A DNA stretch of 7,617 nucleotides from positions 1-7,617 of the forward strand of contig JAIRLD010000037.1 in NCBI GenBank assembly GCA_031259665.1. The letters are read 5' to 3'. This document shows, one piece after another, positions 1 through 6,211 of this stretch; positions within the stretch are counted from its first letter, which is position 1, and every line of letters begins with the position of its first letter. The notes beneath the pieces are model-generated. The model saw only the letters and a program-made list of their open reading frames with translations. It searched no databases and was not told the DNA's origin. This stretch comes from Puniceicoccales bacterium. Its GTDB lineage: Bacteria; Verrucomicrobiota; Verrucomicrobiia; Opitutales; LL51. Made by a program: the position numbers and the translations under genes.

Positions 1-44
1 TGTCCATTTTTGCACTGGAGTTGCGCACAAAAGTGTCATTTTAA
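1..44. repeat. possible terminal repeats of an insertion sequence (IS21-like?)
   Basis: The window opens with TGTCCATTTT. A near copy, TGTCATTTT, sits at 34-42, and between them lie TGCACTGG and an AAAAGTG stretch. Multiple short direct repeats of a TGTCCA(C/T)TTTTG type next to a TG terminus recall the ends of IS21-family elements, as I remember them. No transposase is visible because the window starts here, and no target-site duplication can be checked. The identification is a guess; the repeat itself is visible. Confidence 0.22.
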
Positions 45-50
45 CTCAGC

Positions 51-77
51 CCCGCCCGCGGCTCCGCCGCGGGCGGG
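51..77. repeat. GC-only hairpin, 11-bp perfect stem
   Basis: CCCGCCCGCGG (51-61) pairs perfectly with CCGCGGGCGGG (67-77) around the 5-nt loop CTCCG. The stem is entirely G and C. No T tract follows on the plus strand, and only a weak T-rich stretch follows on the minus strand, so a classical intrinsic terminator is not supported. It is the first of several hairpins packed between 50 and 170. Confidence 0.75.
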
Positions 78-89
78 CCTTAGGTCCCC

Positions 90-132
90 TTGCGGTTTGA
101 TCCTGTGGCGGTGCCACCGGATCAAACCGCAA
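90..132. repeat. long inverted repeat, about 20-bp stem
   Basis: TTGCGGTTTGATCC (90-103) is the exact reverse complement of GGATCAAACCGCAA (119-132). After one T/C mismatch the stem continues as GTGGC/GCCAC around the triloop GGT. Outer CCCCT (86-90) could pair with AGGGG (143-147) across an interior loop. Such a long stem is typical of a transposon end, a dispersed palindromic element or a structured RNA. It has no U tract, so terminator function is unproven. It lies downstream of the mrdA stop on the minus strand. Confidence 0.8.
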
Positions 133-143
133 ATCTAGGTACA

Positions 144-167
144 GGGGATGGATCCCCGGGTGGGGAT
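144..167. repeat. competing GGGGAT / ATCCCC hairpins
   Basis: GGGGAT (144-149), ATCCCC (152-157) and GGGGAT (162-167) follow each other. The middle block can pair with either neighbour, giving two mutually exclusive short hairpins with a 2-nt or 4-nt (GGGT) loop. The block continues the structured region 50-170. No coding frame is credible here. Confidence 0.6.
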
Positions 168-217
168 TCTAAGGGCGAGCAGCACTTGGAAAGGAAAATA
201 GATCGTTATTCTTTTTC

Positions 218-2062
218 CTAAAAGTAGAAATTGAGAATTTGGCGAGCGATGGGAGCGGCCGTTTTTCCACCGTAATAATTGTCATATTTGGATTGTTCTT
301 GGATAGCGATGGCAATGGCAACTTTTGGATTTTCAACGGGGGCAAATCCGACAAACCACGCCACGTTTCGCTTTTCTCCACGTTCCCATACCTGTGCCGT
401 ACCGCTTTTTCCCGCCAGTGTTACGCGATCCAACTTGGCTGAACGTCCCGTTCCGGAATCGACTACCGATTGGAGCGTTCGGATGAGTGATTGATAGTCG
501 TCACTAGCCAATTCGATCGTCGGTGTGGAAAGCTGAGTATGGGTTTTATCATGGAGTATGTGGGGAATCGTTCGCGTACAATTTCGGGCGAGACTTGCCA
601 TAAAGCATGCCATTTGCAATGGAGAAACGAGTAGATATCCCTGACCGATGGATGTATTGGCCGTATCACCGGGGAACCATTTTCCGTAGCCTTTTTTTTT
701 CTTCCAAACGGGGGCGGGGATCGTCATACGGTTCGTTTCGAAGGGAAGTTCGATACCTGTTTTTTGATCGAGGTGGAAACGTTTCGCTTCATCTGTAATG
801 TTTTCGATACCGCAGTTCTGGCTCCGAAGGTAGAAATAAACGTTGCAACTTTTTTCGATTGCCGATTGGAGGGAGACGATACCGTGGGCTGTGGAGTGGT
901 CACAATTGAAGATGCGGGTACCGATCTTAGTTTTTCCGGAACACTCGATGCAATCGGACTGTTTCCAGGAGGCGATTTTATGGCGTAAAAATGCGATCGT
1001 TGAAATAATTTTAAATGTGGAGGCGGGAGGGGAAACGCCCTGGAAGGTACGATTAAGCCAGGCTCCACTATCCGTAATTTTTTGGTAAGCCTCAGCAGTA
1101 ATTTGGGGACTCAAGAGGTTGACGTCGTAATCCGGTTTACTCACCATGGCGAGGACTTCACCGGAATGGATGTCGAGCACAACGGCGCTCCCTAACTTGT
1201 TTCCGAGGGCATATTCTGCGGCCATTTGTAAATCGATGTCGATGCTTAGGGTACAATCGTGACCTTTATGGGGATATTTTTCTTGGATGCACTCGGCACG
1301 AAAGCCGGAGGGATCGACGGAAAAAATCTGTTCTCCGCAGCTACCGGATAGAGTCTGATTTTGAGCGAGTTCGATACCCGCTTTGCCTATTTTCCCGATG
1401 AACTGAAAAGTTTTCAAGAGATTAGCCGAAGATGTTTCGAGGCCGGAGCCCACGTAACCTAGCACATGGCATACCGCAGACCGGTAGGGGTAGAAACGGT
1501 AATAATTGGTAGTGATATAGAGTGGCGATTGGGGAGGTAAGTGGTCGATGAGTCGGATGTACTCTTGGGTTGAGAGGTTTGATAGAATGGTGATAGGGAG
1601 AAGGAGTGATTCGCGATAGTGCCGTTCCAGAGTTTTCGCATTGAGGGTACCTTTACGACCGACAATCGCATTGGCGAGGTTGAGATATTTTTCGACGACA
1701 TTTTGCCGTGCTTTTCTTTGTAGTTGGGATCGATCGACCGACTTTTTATGGGCCTGCGATTCTTTTATTAAGCGGGTATATTCTTGACGGACTTCGTTGC
1801 GAATATCGTCGAGGTAGAGTTGTAAATCGAATGTAGGTTTATTGCAGACGAGCAATTTTCCATTACGGTCATAGATATCGCCGCGGGGTGCAGGGAGGAT
1901 AATACGCCGTCGATTTTGGCGTTTTTCTTTTTGGCAGAAGTAGTCGTATTGGATAATTTGGCGGTAAAACAATCCACAGGCTAGAAATAAAAACACCAGC
2001 AAGAAAAAGACACCTAAAAGTGTGATCCGCCGATTATTTTCCTGGAAATGGATTTGCTTCAC
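218..2062 (-). CDS. mrdA: penicillin-binding protein 2 (class B PBP, peptidoglycan D,D-transpeptidase)
   Basis: Cross-links peptidoglycan stem peptides during lateral wall growth, with an inner-membrane anchor and a periplasmic catalytic domain. Numbered from the GTG at 2062 (614 aa): membrane segment about 13-37; dimerisation-domain motif RGDIYDRNG at 60-68; transpeptidase SxxK as S348-T-F-K351; SxN as S405-C-N407; and KSGTAQ from K552. All three active-site motifs are intact. A Cys/His cluster (C371, C374, C387, H389, H393) lies after the active-site helix, where some PBP2 proteins bind zinc; zinc binding here is inference. The frame stays open to a TTG at 2218 (666 aa) and has no ATG before the membrane segment. 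I prefer GTG 2062 because it leaves a normal short cytoplasmic tail and because 2186-2218 belongs to a repeat shared with the pilin leader; TTG 2095 is another option. None has a good Shine-Dalgarno. The usual partner rodA is not in the window. Confidence 0.93.
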   Translation of the reverse strand: MKQIHFQENNRRITLLGVFFLLVFLFLACGLFYRQIIQYDYFCQKEKRQNRRRIILPAPRGDIYDRNGKLLVCNKPTFDLQLYLDDIRNEVRQEYTRLIKESQAHKKSVDRSQLQRKARQNVVEKYLNLANAIVGRKGTLNAKTLERHYRESLLLPITILSNLSTQEYIRLIDHLPPQSPLYITTNYYRFYPYRSAVCHVLGYVGSGLETSSANLLKTFQFIGKIGKAGIELAQNQTLSGSCGEQIFSVDPSGFRAECIQEKYPHKGHDCTLSIDIDLQMAAEYALGNKLGSAVVLDIHSGEVLAMVSKPDYDVNLLSPQITAEAYQKITDSGAWLNRTFQGVSPPASTFKIISTIAFLRHKIASWKQSDCIECSGKTKIGTRIFNCDHSTAHGIVSLQSAIEKSCNVYFYLRSQNCGIENITDEAKRFHLDQKTGIELPFETNRMTIPAPVWKKKKGYGKWFPGDTANTSIGQGYLLVSPLQMACFMASLARNCTRTIPHILHDKTHTQLSTPTIELASDDYQSLIRTLQSVVDSGTGRSAKLDRVTLAGKSGTAQVWERGEKRNVAWFVGFAPVENPKVAIAIAIQEQSKYDNYYGGKTAAPIARQILNFYF

Positions 2063-2185
2063 GGTGGCACTGTAATGGGATAGATCAAAGGACAAAGGTA
2101 TGATCCCGTCAAATACAAAAAAATACCAAGGTTTTACGCCGGTACCGGTAGCGAGTGCAATTTTTAACACGCCACTCGCTCTATT

Positions 2186-2287
2186 TGCTAGCCTTGGAAG
2201 AAATCCGATAGCTGTCAAATTATTTTTGTGAAAATAATTGTTTTTGTTTATTCCGAGTAGTAATCCTAAATTTTAGGAGAAGATTTT
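2186..2287. repeat. duplicated pilin leader, copy A
   Basis: This stretch resembles 3237-3338, about 1,050 bp away. Shared blocks in order are TGCTAGCCTT, a GTCAA block, ATAATTG, TTTGTTTATTCCGA, TAGTAA and TTTTAGGAGAAGATTTTT. Each copy precedes a prepilin-like gene, so gene and leader were duplicated together. Similarity upstream of 2186 (for instance a shared TAGCGAG) is weaker and I did not count it. Confidence 0.75.
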
Positions 2288-2320
2288 TTTCGGAAATAAT
2301 TTTCTCGAGAAAAATTTCCG
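2218..2320. repeat. three successive palindromes between mrdA and the first pilin copy
   Basis: First: AATTATTTT (2218-2226) and AAAATAATT (2231-2239) around the loop TGTG. Second: TCCTAAA-T-TTTAGGA at 2264-2278, perfect. Third: CGGAAAT (2291-2297) with ATTTCCG (2314-2320), enclosing the perfect 14-bp palindrome TTTTCTCGAGAAAA, with only an AA bulge on the left arm. They could be operators shared by the divergent genes or hairpins in a leader transcript; the sequence does not decide. The corresponding positions of the second leader do not keep these pairings. Confidence 0.7.
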
Positions 2321-2365
2321 GGAGAAATAAAATTAGAAAAAATAAAAATATTTCGTATTTTCTGC

Positions 2366-2393
2366 TTGACAAGATTCGCCGAATTGCAACAAT
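2366..2393 (+). promoter_or_regulatory. candidate sigma70 promoter before the first pilin copy
   Basis: A perfect TTGACA (2366-2371) is followed after 16 bp by AACAAT (2388-2393), a 4/6 match to TATAAT. The predicted start would fall almost on the ATG at 2400, leaving nearly no leader. This weakens the call unless transcription begins elsewhere. Confidence 0.25.
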
Positions 2394-2399
2394 TGTAGC

Positions 2400-2515
2400 A
2401 TGTTTATTTTACAAAGAGACAAAGCGTAAAAAGTAAAAAGGAATCCTTTACGTTAGTTGAAATTGTTTTTACGATTTCTATTATTGGTATTTCACTAGCT
2501 ATTTTCTTACCCGTA
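2400..2515 (+). other. prepilin signal region of the first pilin copy, cut off from its start codon
   Basis: Read in the frame of the downstream gene, 2444-2515 encodes SFTLVEIVFTISIIGISLAI followed by FLPV, a textbook type IV pilin N-terminal helix matching SFTLLEIVFTITIIG in the second copy. This frame has an upstream stop (TAG, 2396-2398) and no ATG, GTG or TTG before 2516. An ATG at 2400 is in another frame and hits TAA after nine codons (MFILQRDKA). One extra base in the A or T runs between 2405 and 2425 would join the two, giving a lysine-rich leader like that of the second copy. So this is a frameshifted 5' end, or a one-base sequencing error. Confidence 0.75.
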
Positions 2516-3145
2516 ATGAGTTCAATTAAACTCAGCGCGCAGAAAATCAAAGATGTCTCAAATCTTAAAATAATCGCCGCTGCGTGGAGTAAATGCGCCG
2601 ATAAGGGTGTAGGTACATATATAACATCATTTGCAGATCAATTGTGCTTGTATGCGAATCTAAATGATGCCTATGTTTATATTTCACCGGGTGATAAATA
2701 CGCCATAAAGCTTGCCCGGGGAGCGGTTTCTGCAGGAGCATTTAATAACTGGGCACAAGTAAATAATTTTATGATAGTTAGTGATGTTATCACTAGCTAC
2801 TGCTTTGTAACGGGTCTTTTAGATGGTGCTCCTCCAGGTACGACGCCCCTTGGTTTTACTCGTGGGCTCAATAAAAACGGAAAATGGGATGAAAAAGCGG
2901 GGCTTTATGGTTCAAAAGGCGGCTATGTCGTCTTTTGTGATGGCCATACTACTTGGTTTGACGGCAATAAGCCGGCAAAATTTTTGAAATGGGATCAGTC
3001 GGGCTATACGAGTGATATTCGGGAAGCACTACCTACAGGGGTTCCGATTACCTGTGTGAATCGACAAAACCTTTGCCTTCAAGCGCCTTACAAAGGTGAA
3101 AATGCTCAGGCTATACTCTATGCTGTCGGTACTGGCGGTGACTAG
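2516..3145 (+). CDS. type IV prepilin-like secreted protein, first copy (5' end frameshifted)
   Basis: Paralogue of the next gene. Both share IKLS.QK.KDVSNL at the start, YISPGDKYA in the middle, TTPL.FTRGL, WDEK.GLYG.KG and YVVFCDGH.TWFDG near the end, and both finish GTGG plus an acidic residue. The ATG at 2516 gives 209 aa but drops the whole hydrophobic pilin helix, which is encoded in frame just upstream, so it is probably not the original start. Compared with the second copy it lacks roughly 25-30 residues after the first helix. Without the helix it would not be processed by prepilin peptidase or exported as a pseudopilin, so it may be inactive. The C-terminal motif is related to the H-X9-DG domain of PVC pilin-like proteins; its function is unknown. 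Confidence 0.6.
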   Translation: MSSIKLSAQKIKDVSNLKIIAAAWSKCADKGVGTYITSFADQLCLYANLNDAYVYISPGDKYAIKLARGAVSAGAFNNWAQVNNFMIVSDVITSYCFVTGLLDGAPPGTTPLGFTRGLNKNGKWDEKAGLYGSKGGYVVFCDGHTTWFDGNKPAKFLKWDQSGYTSDIREALPTGVPITCVNRQNLCLQAPYKGENAQAILYAVGTGGD

Positions 3146-3236
3146 AATAAATCAGCATAAATGCTAAAAAAATCAATAAAAATAGCTTGACATGAGTCTG
3201 GGAATTTTAGCGAGCTGTTTGTTCCCACCCACTGCC

Positions 3237-3338
3237 TGCTAGCCTTTGGAGAAAATCTGCGGTTGTCAAGTAGTTTGTGAAGAATAATTGCCTTTGTTTA
3301 TTCCGAATAGTAAGTCCAATTTTTAGGAGAAGATTTTT
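3237..3338. repeat. duplicated pilin leader, copy B
   Basis: Counterpart of 2186-2287 with the same ordered blocks ending in TTTTAGGAGAAGATTTTT. Copy B reaches its gene directly at ATG 3366, whereas copy A has about 70 extra AT-rich bases carrying a palindrome and a TTGACA box. After the repeat, copy B has its own short direct repeat, GGAAACAAT, at 3343-3351 and 3357-3365. The rest of the 3146-3365 gap is AT-rich and holds no gene I can support. Confidence 0.72.
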
Positions 3339-3365
3339 GCAGGAAACAATTTTTCGGAAACAATA

Positions 3366-4196
3366 ATGCGGGAATGCGGGAAAAGTAAAAGGAAATCTTT
3401 TACGTTACTGGAAATCGTTTTTACGATTACAATCATCGGAATTTTACTAGCCATTTGTCTGCCCGTAATGAGCGCGATCAAACTCAGCTCCCAGAAGTTA
3501 AAGGATGTTTCCAATCTGCAAACAATCGCCGCAGCGTGGAAAGAATATACGGTAGAACGCGGCAATACAATGAATCTCATGCAAGGGTCCGGTGGAAATT
3601 ATACGGATTATGGAAATTGGTTTGTTTGGTCTTTTGCGGGAGTCCTACAAAGTTCTGGCAAATTCTATCCCTCAAAGTGCGTTTTAAATGATCCCAATGT
3701 CTATATTTCTCCAGGAGATAAATACGCTTCGAAAACACTCCAAGAATACATTAGGACGGGGGTTGACGGAAGTGAAGGGTGTGCGATAAATGATTCTTCC
3801 CCTTGGAGTTGTGTCGCTAATGCAGATTTTGGAATATCAAGCAGTATTAGTTTTTTTCTGAGCTACTGTACCATTGCTAATCTCGATGGCTCTGTCCCAC
3901 TTGCTACCACACCACTTGCATTTACGCGGGGACTCAAAACAGATGGTGCTTGGGACGAAAAATATGGACTCTATGGCCCTAAAGGCAGCTATGTCGTTTT
4001 CTGCGATGGTCATGTGACTTGGTTCGATGGCAGTAAACCAGCAAAATTCCTCCACTGGAATGGCCAAGAATACACAACAGATATCCGTCAAACAGTGCCC
4101 AATATAGCAAAAATCGGTAATGGTAATGTACATAAAACTCCAACTACACAATATAGTAATGTAGTTATCTGGGGAAGTGGTACCGGCGGAGAATAA
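3366..4196 (+). CDS. type IV prepilin-like protein with C-terminal DGH...DG motif
   Basis: A 276-aa protein with an 11-residue basic leader ending KRKS, then FTLLEIVFTITIIGILLAI, the type III prepilin signal and membrane helix. Glu16 is the conserved Glu5 of the mature protein. Cleavage would fall after Ser11; the usual residue there is Gly, though PVC pilin-like proteins often differ. Residues about 35-60 continue the amphipathic helix. The rest is a globular domain with six further cysteines and the motif YVVFCDGHVTWFDG (209-222), related to the H-X9-DG pilin-like domain, although the usual His ten residues before DG is a Gly here. It probably acts as a pseudopilin or surface protein outside the inner membrane; the precise role is unknown. 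It is the intact copy of a tandem pair. Start ATG 3366 follows a weak GGAAA; a stronger AGGAG lies about 37 nt upstream. Confidence 0.85.
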   Translation: MRECGKSKRKSFTLLEIVFTITIIGILLAICLPVMSAIKLSSQKLKDVSNLQTIAAAWKEYTVERGNTMNLMQGSGGNYTDYGNWFVWSFAGVLQSSGKFYPSKCVLNDPNVYISPGDKYASKTLQEYIRTGVDGSEGCAINDSSPWSCVANADFGISSSISFFLSYCTIANLDGSVPLATTPLAFTRGLKTDGAWDEKYGLYGPKGSYVVFCDGHVTWFDGSKPAKFLHWNGQEYTTDIRQTVPNIAKIGNGNVHKTPTTQYSNVVIWGSGTGGE

Positions 4197-4315
4197 TGAA
4201 AAATTGAAAATCTTTTCCATCTTAATTATGAATCGATTTTATTCGAAAAATATTCTTTGTTGAAAAAATCATGATGCGTAGAGGGCGATCTGAGAAGGTT
4301 AATTGCGGAAAATGT
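4197..4315. other. convergent intergenic gap
   Basis: An AT-rich gap between two genes that face each other. It contains scattered GAAT/ATTC and GAAAA/TTTTC pairs, but I see no stem followed by a T tract that would make a convincing terminator on either strand. Confidence 0.5.
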
Positions 4316-5046
4316 TCACGATTTTCTAATAAAATCCAAACCGAATTGAGCCGCTAACTTGCGTTCCATAGCACGGGCAATGGACTGGATTTTTCCATCC
4401 TTCAGTAAAAACCGACCCGTCTGATGAAACGTAAATGAAACGTTATGGTCGATACACTGTTGGCGGATCACAAGAATATCGTCGAATTTTGTAACGCGTG
4501 CACCGCTGTAACTCTCGCCGCTCGCGGAAACTTCAGCAATTTTACCCGTTGCGAGAAAATAATGTAGGTCGATCACCTCAAGTACCGGCGAAACAATAAC
4601 CCCACGATAACTTACCGGCGTGTCGATAAAAATCGGTAAGCGTTGGTCGACGGCCTTTTGATTTTCAGTCGTAACATCGATTTCAACGTTTGGATACCCG
4701 ATTTCCCAATCCTTAGGCAGTGCCGATGGAATGCGAAGGGCCCGTTTGTGATGATAAAAAAAGAACAATCGCGCCGTTCCTTCATAATCGCCCAGGCCTC
4801 ATCGCGCCACAGATCAGCATTCTCAATGAAAAAATCTGAATTGAGACAAACCGCAAAAGTAGTTCCTGATGGAATTTTATATTCTTTAAATCGATTTTTC
4901 GCAACCGGCAGATTGAACCCCGTTTGAGAACGCGTAACAACGGAGGTATCACGGCCGTAACGTCTGTTGAGGAAATACACATAGCAGTTGAGGCAACCTT
5001 CGCTCATTTTATGGCAACCATGCCACGGACTCCAGTGAACAAACAT
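4316..5046 (-). pseudogene. phage Gp37/Gp68-like (DUF5131) family protein, single frameshift
   Basis: Two adjacent frames together give one complete family member. The first (ATG 5046 on) has WSPWHGCHKMSEGCLNCY with C11, C18 and C21, the CX6CX2C three-cysteine motif of Pfam Gp37_Gp68, then LNSDFFIENADLWRDEAW and FFIIT. The second resumes with KRALRIPSALPKDW, then VTTENQ.AVDQRLPIF, SGESYSGAR, IRQQC and the C-terminal QTG segment, ending at TGA 4316. The break is at 4745-4747: one more A in the coding-strand AAA would restore FFIITKR, the family wording. Members are thought to be radical-SAM-like, occur in phages and accessory loci, and often sit beside a TcmP partner, which is absent here. The biochemical function is not established. 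It is the last minus-strand gene of its group, 127 nt after the tRNA, with no clear ribosome binding site. Confidence 0.82.
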
Positions 5047-5172
5047 CAAGGGTAACTATAAATAGCTATAATAAGGCTCAACGAAAAAATAGCTCCTATA
5101 AAATATAAAACACCCATTTAAAATAATCTCGAAGTTTCATCGATTCCCAATGGATAAAATCAAATAATTGGG

Positions 5173-5243
5173 TGCGGGCAGACGGAATCGAACCGACGAC
5201 ACTAGCTTGGAAGGCTAAAGTTTTACCGCTAAACTATACCCGC
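5173..5243 (-). tRNA. tRNA-Gly (anticodon UCC)
   Basis: 71 nt without CCA. The acceptor stem GCGGGTA/TGCCCGC pairs over 7 bp with one G-T pair. The anticodon loop CTTCCAA gives anticodon TCC, and the T arm contains GGTTCGATTCC. The discriminator is A. The next genomic bases are CCC, so CCA is not encoded and must be added. It reads GGA and probably GGG glycine codons. It begins 8 nt after the rplI stop with no room for its own promoter, so it is probably cut from the rplI operon transcript. Confidence 0.95.
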
Positions 5244-5251
5244 AAAAATCT

Positions 5252-5731
5252 TTAAGCTTTTTCGGAATTGGATCGAGCACTCCCTTCCGCAATAACGTCG
5301 AAAACAAAATCAACGGTAATATCGCGATGTAATTTGATCTTCGCTGTGCATGGTCCCACGTGCTTTACGGGATCGAGATGAATCTGCCTGCGATCAATAA
5401 TAACGCTGGCTTCCGTAAATTTGTGTGCCAAATCGGCCGCGGTAACCGCTCCAAACATCTTACCCCGATCACCCGTCTTGACGGGAAAAGTAATCACTAA
5501 ATTTCTAATTTTTTCTGCTAACTCCTTCGCTTCTTGCAACTCTTTAACCTCACGCTCTGCGCGTCGGATCCGTAGGGCATCGATTTGCTTGCGATTCGAA
5601 CGCGTGATCGGAATTGCAAGGCGCTTCGGGAAAAGGTAGTTCCTGGCATAACCGGCCCGTACCGTCACTTCATCCCCCTCGTAGCCGAGGTGGCCAATCT
5701 TTTGAAGTAGCAAAATATTCGCAGTAGCCAT
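5252..5731 (-). CDS. rplI: 50S ribosomal protein L9 (bL9)
   Basis: A 159-aa protein of normal L9 length. It binds 23S rRNA at the base of the L1 stalk of the large subunit. The N-terminal domain, about 1-48, has ILLLQKIGHLGYEGDEVTV and GYARNYLFPKRLAIP, which match the L9 signature. The charged helix rich in E, K and R (about 50-75) is the long connector, and the C-terminal domain runs from about 80 to 150 (VKTGDRGKMFGAVTA, then HLDPVKHVG). Start ATG 5731 fits the family, with three extra N-terminal residues. No Shine-Dalgarno is visible; the 21 nt after ssb are almost pure A and T. It lies downstream of ssb and just before tRNA-Gly in one minus-strand operon. rpsR, often next to rplI, is missing here. 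Confidence 0.96.
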   Translation of the reverse strand: MATANILLLQKIGHLGYEGDEVTVRAGYARNYLFPKRLAIPITRSNRKQIDALRIRRAEREVKELQEAKELAEKIRNLVITFPVKTGDRGKMFGAVTAADLAHKFTEASVIIDRRQIHLDPVKHVGPCTAKIKLHRDITVDFVFDVIAEGSARSNSEKA

Positions 5732-5752
5732 AATTTTAAAATTTTTTCATAA

Positions 5753-6211
5753 TTAAAAGGGAACATCATCATCAAGGACATTATCAGCCGCTGACACGGC
5801 TATCCCTTCATTTCTTTTCAGGGAAATAGGTGTTGAGTTTGGAGCTGTATAGCTCATATCACTAGGCTCATCGTCGAAACGAGCACTACCGATGAACTGA
5901 AAATTTTCCAAAACAATACACAACTTACTCCGTTTTTCTCCGCTCGACGTTTCCCACTGATCAAGGCGTAAACGACCTTCGATGAAAATCGGACGTCCCT
6001 TTGTAAAATAGCGACCGATTAATTCCGCCTGCTTACCGAAAGCATCAACGTCGACGAAAACGGTTTCCTCACGAGTTTCGCCATCATTGCCTTTCGATAT
6101 CCGCGAGGTCGCGATACCTAATTTGCAAATCGCTAACCCGCTATTCGTCGTACGCATTTCCGGGTCGCGAGTCAAGTTGCCCAGGATAATAACTTTATTA
6201 AAGGAAGACAT
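5753..6211 (-). CDS. ssb: single-stranded DNA-binding protein
   Basis: A 152-aa protein that coats single-stranded DNA in replication, recombination and repair and recruits partner proteins through its tail. Residues 1 to about 108 form the OB fold, with NKVIILGNLTRDPEMRTT, then FVDVDAFGKQAELIGRYFTKG and IEGRLRLDQWE as family landmarks. A short variable linker follows, and the protein ends DDDVPF, the acidic tip that binds helicases and repair proteins, so the gene is complete. Its ATG (6211) overlaps the rpsF TAA by one base (TAATG), indicating translational coupling. It stands where rpsR sits in the Chlamydia version of this operon. Confidence 0.97.
   Translation of the reverse strand: MSSFNKVIILGNLTRDPEMRTTNSGLAICKLGIATSRISKGNDGETREETVFVDVDAFGKQAELIGRYFTKGRPIFIEGRLRLDQWETSSGEKRSKLCIVLENFQFIGSARFDDEPSDMSYTAPNSTPISLKRNEGIAVSAADNVLDDDVPF

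Noticed and set aside
724..1068. Frames lying inside the PBP2 gene on both strands, the longest about 114 aa
   Set aside because: They are out-of-frame shadows of a gene with intact catalytic motifs; none has a recognisable domain or ribosome binding site.
2190..2218. TTGACA on the minus strand (2213-2218) as the mrdA -35 box
   Set aside because: At the right distance the sequence is AAGGCT, which is no -10 box, and the motif is conserved in the second leader where no minus-strand gene follows.
3152..3175. AGCAT-AA-ATGCT followed by AAAAAAA after the first pilin copy as a terminator
   Set aside because: The stem is only 5 bp, and the tract is A on the plus strand, so on the minus strand the T residues precede the stem. 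It does not fit an intrinsic terminator for either direction.
4206..4262. Possible bidirectional terminator between the convergent pilin and DUF5131 genes
   Set aside because: Only short, imperfect AT-rich pairings are present and none has a stable GC stem with a T run.
5046..5081. 11-codon leader frame (TTG start, TGATG overlap with the DUF5131 start, AGGAG upstream)
   Set aside because: It uses a non-ATG start 11 nt from the AGGAG and has no similarity to known leader peptides; chance is a sufficient explanation.
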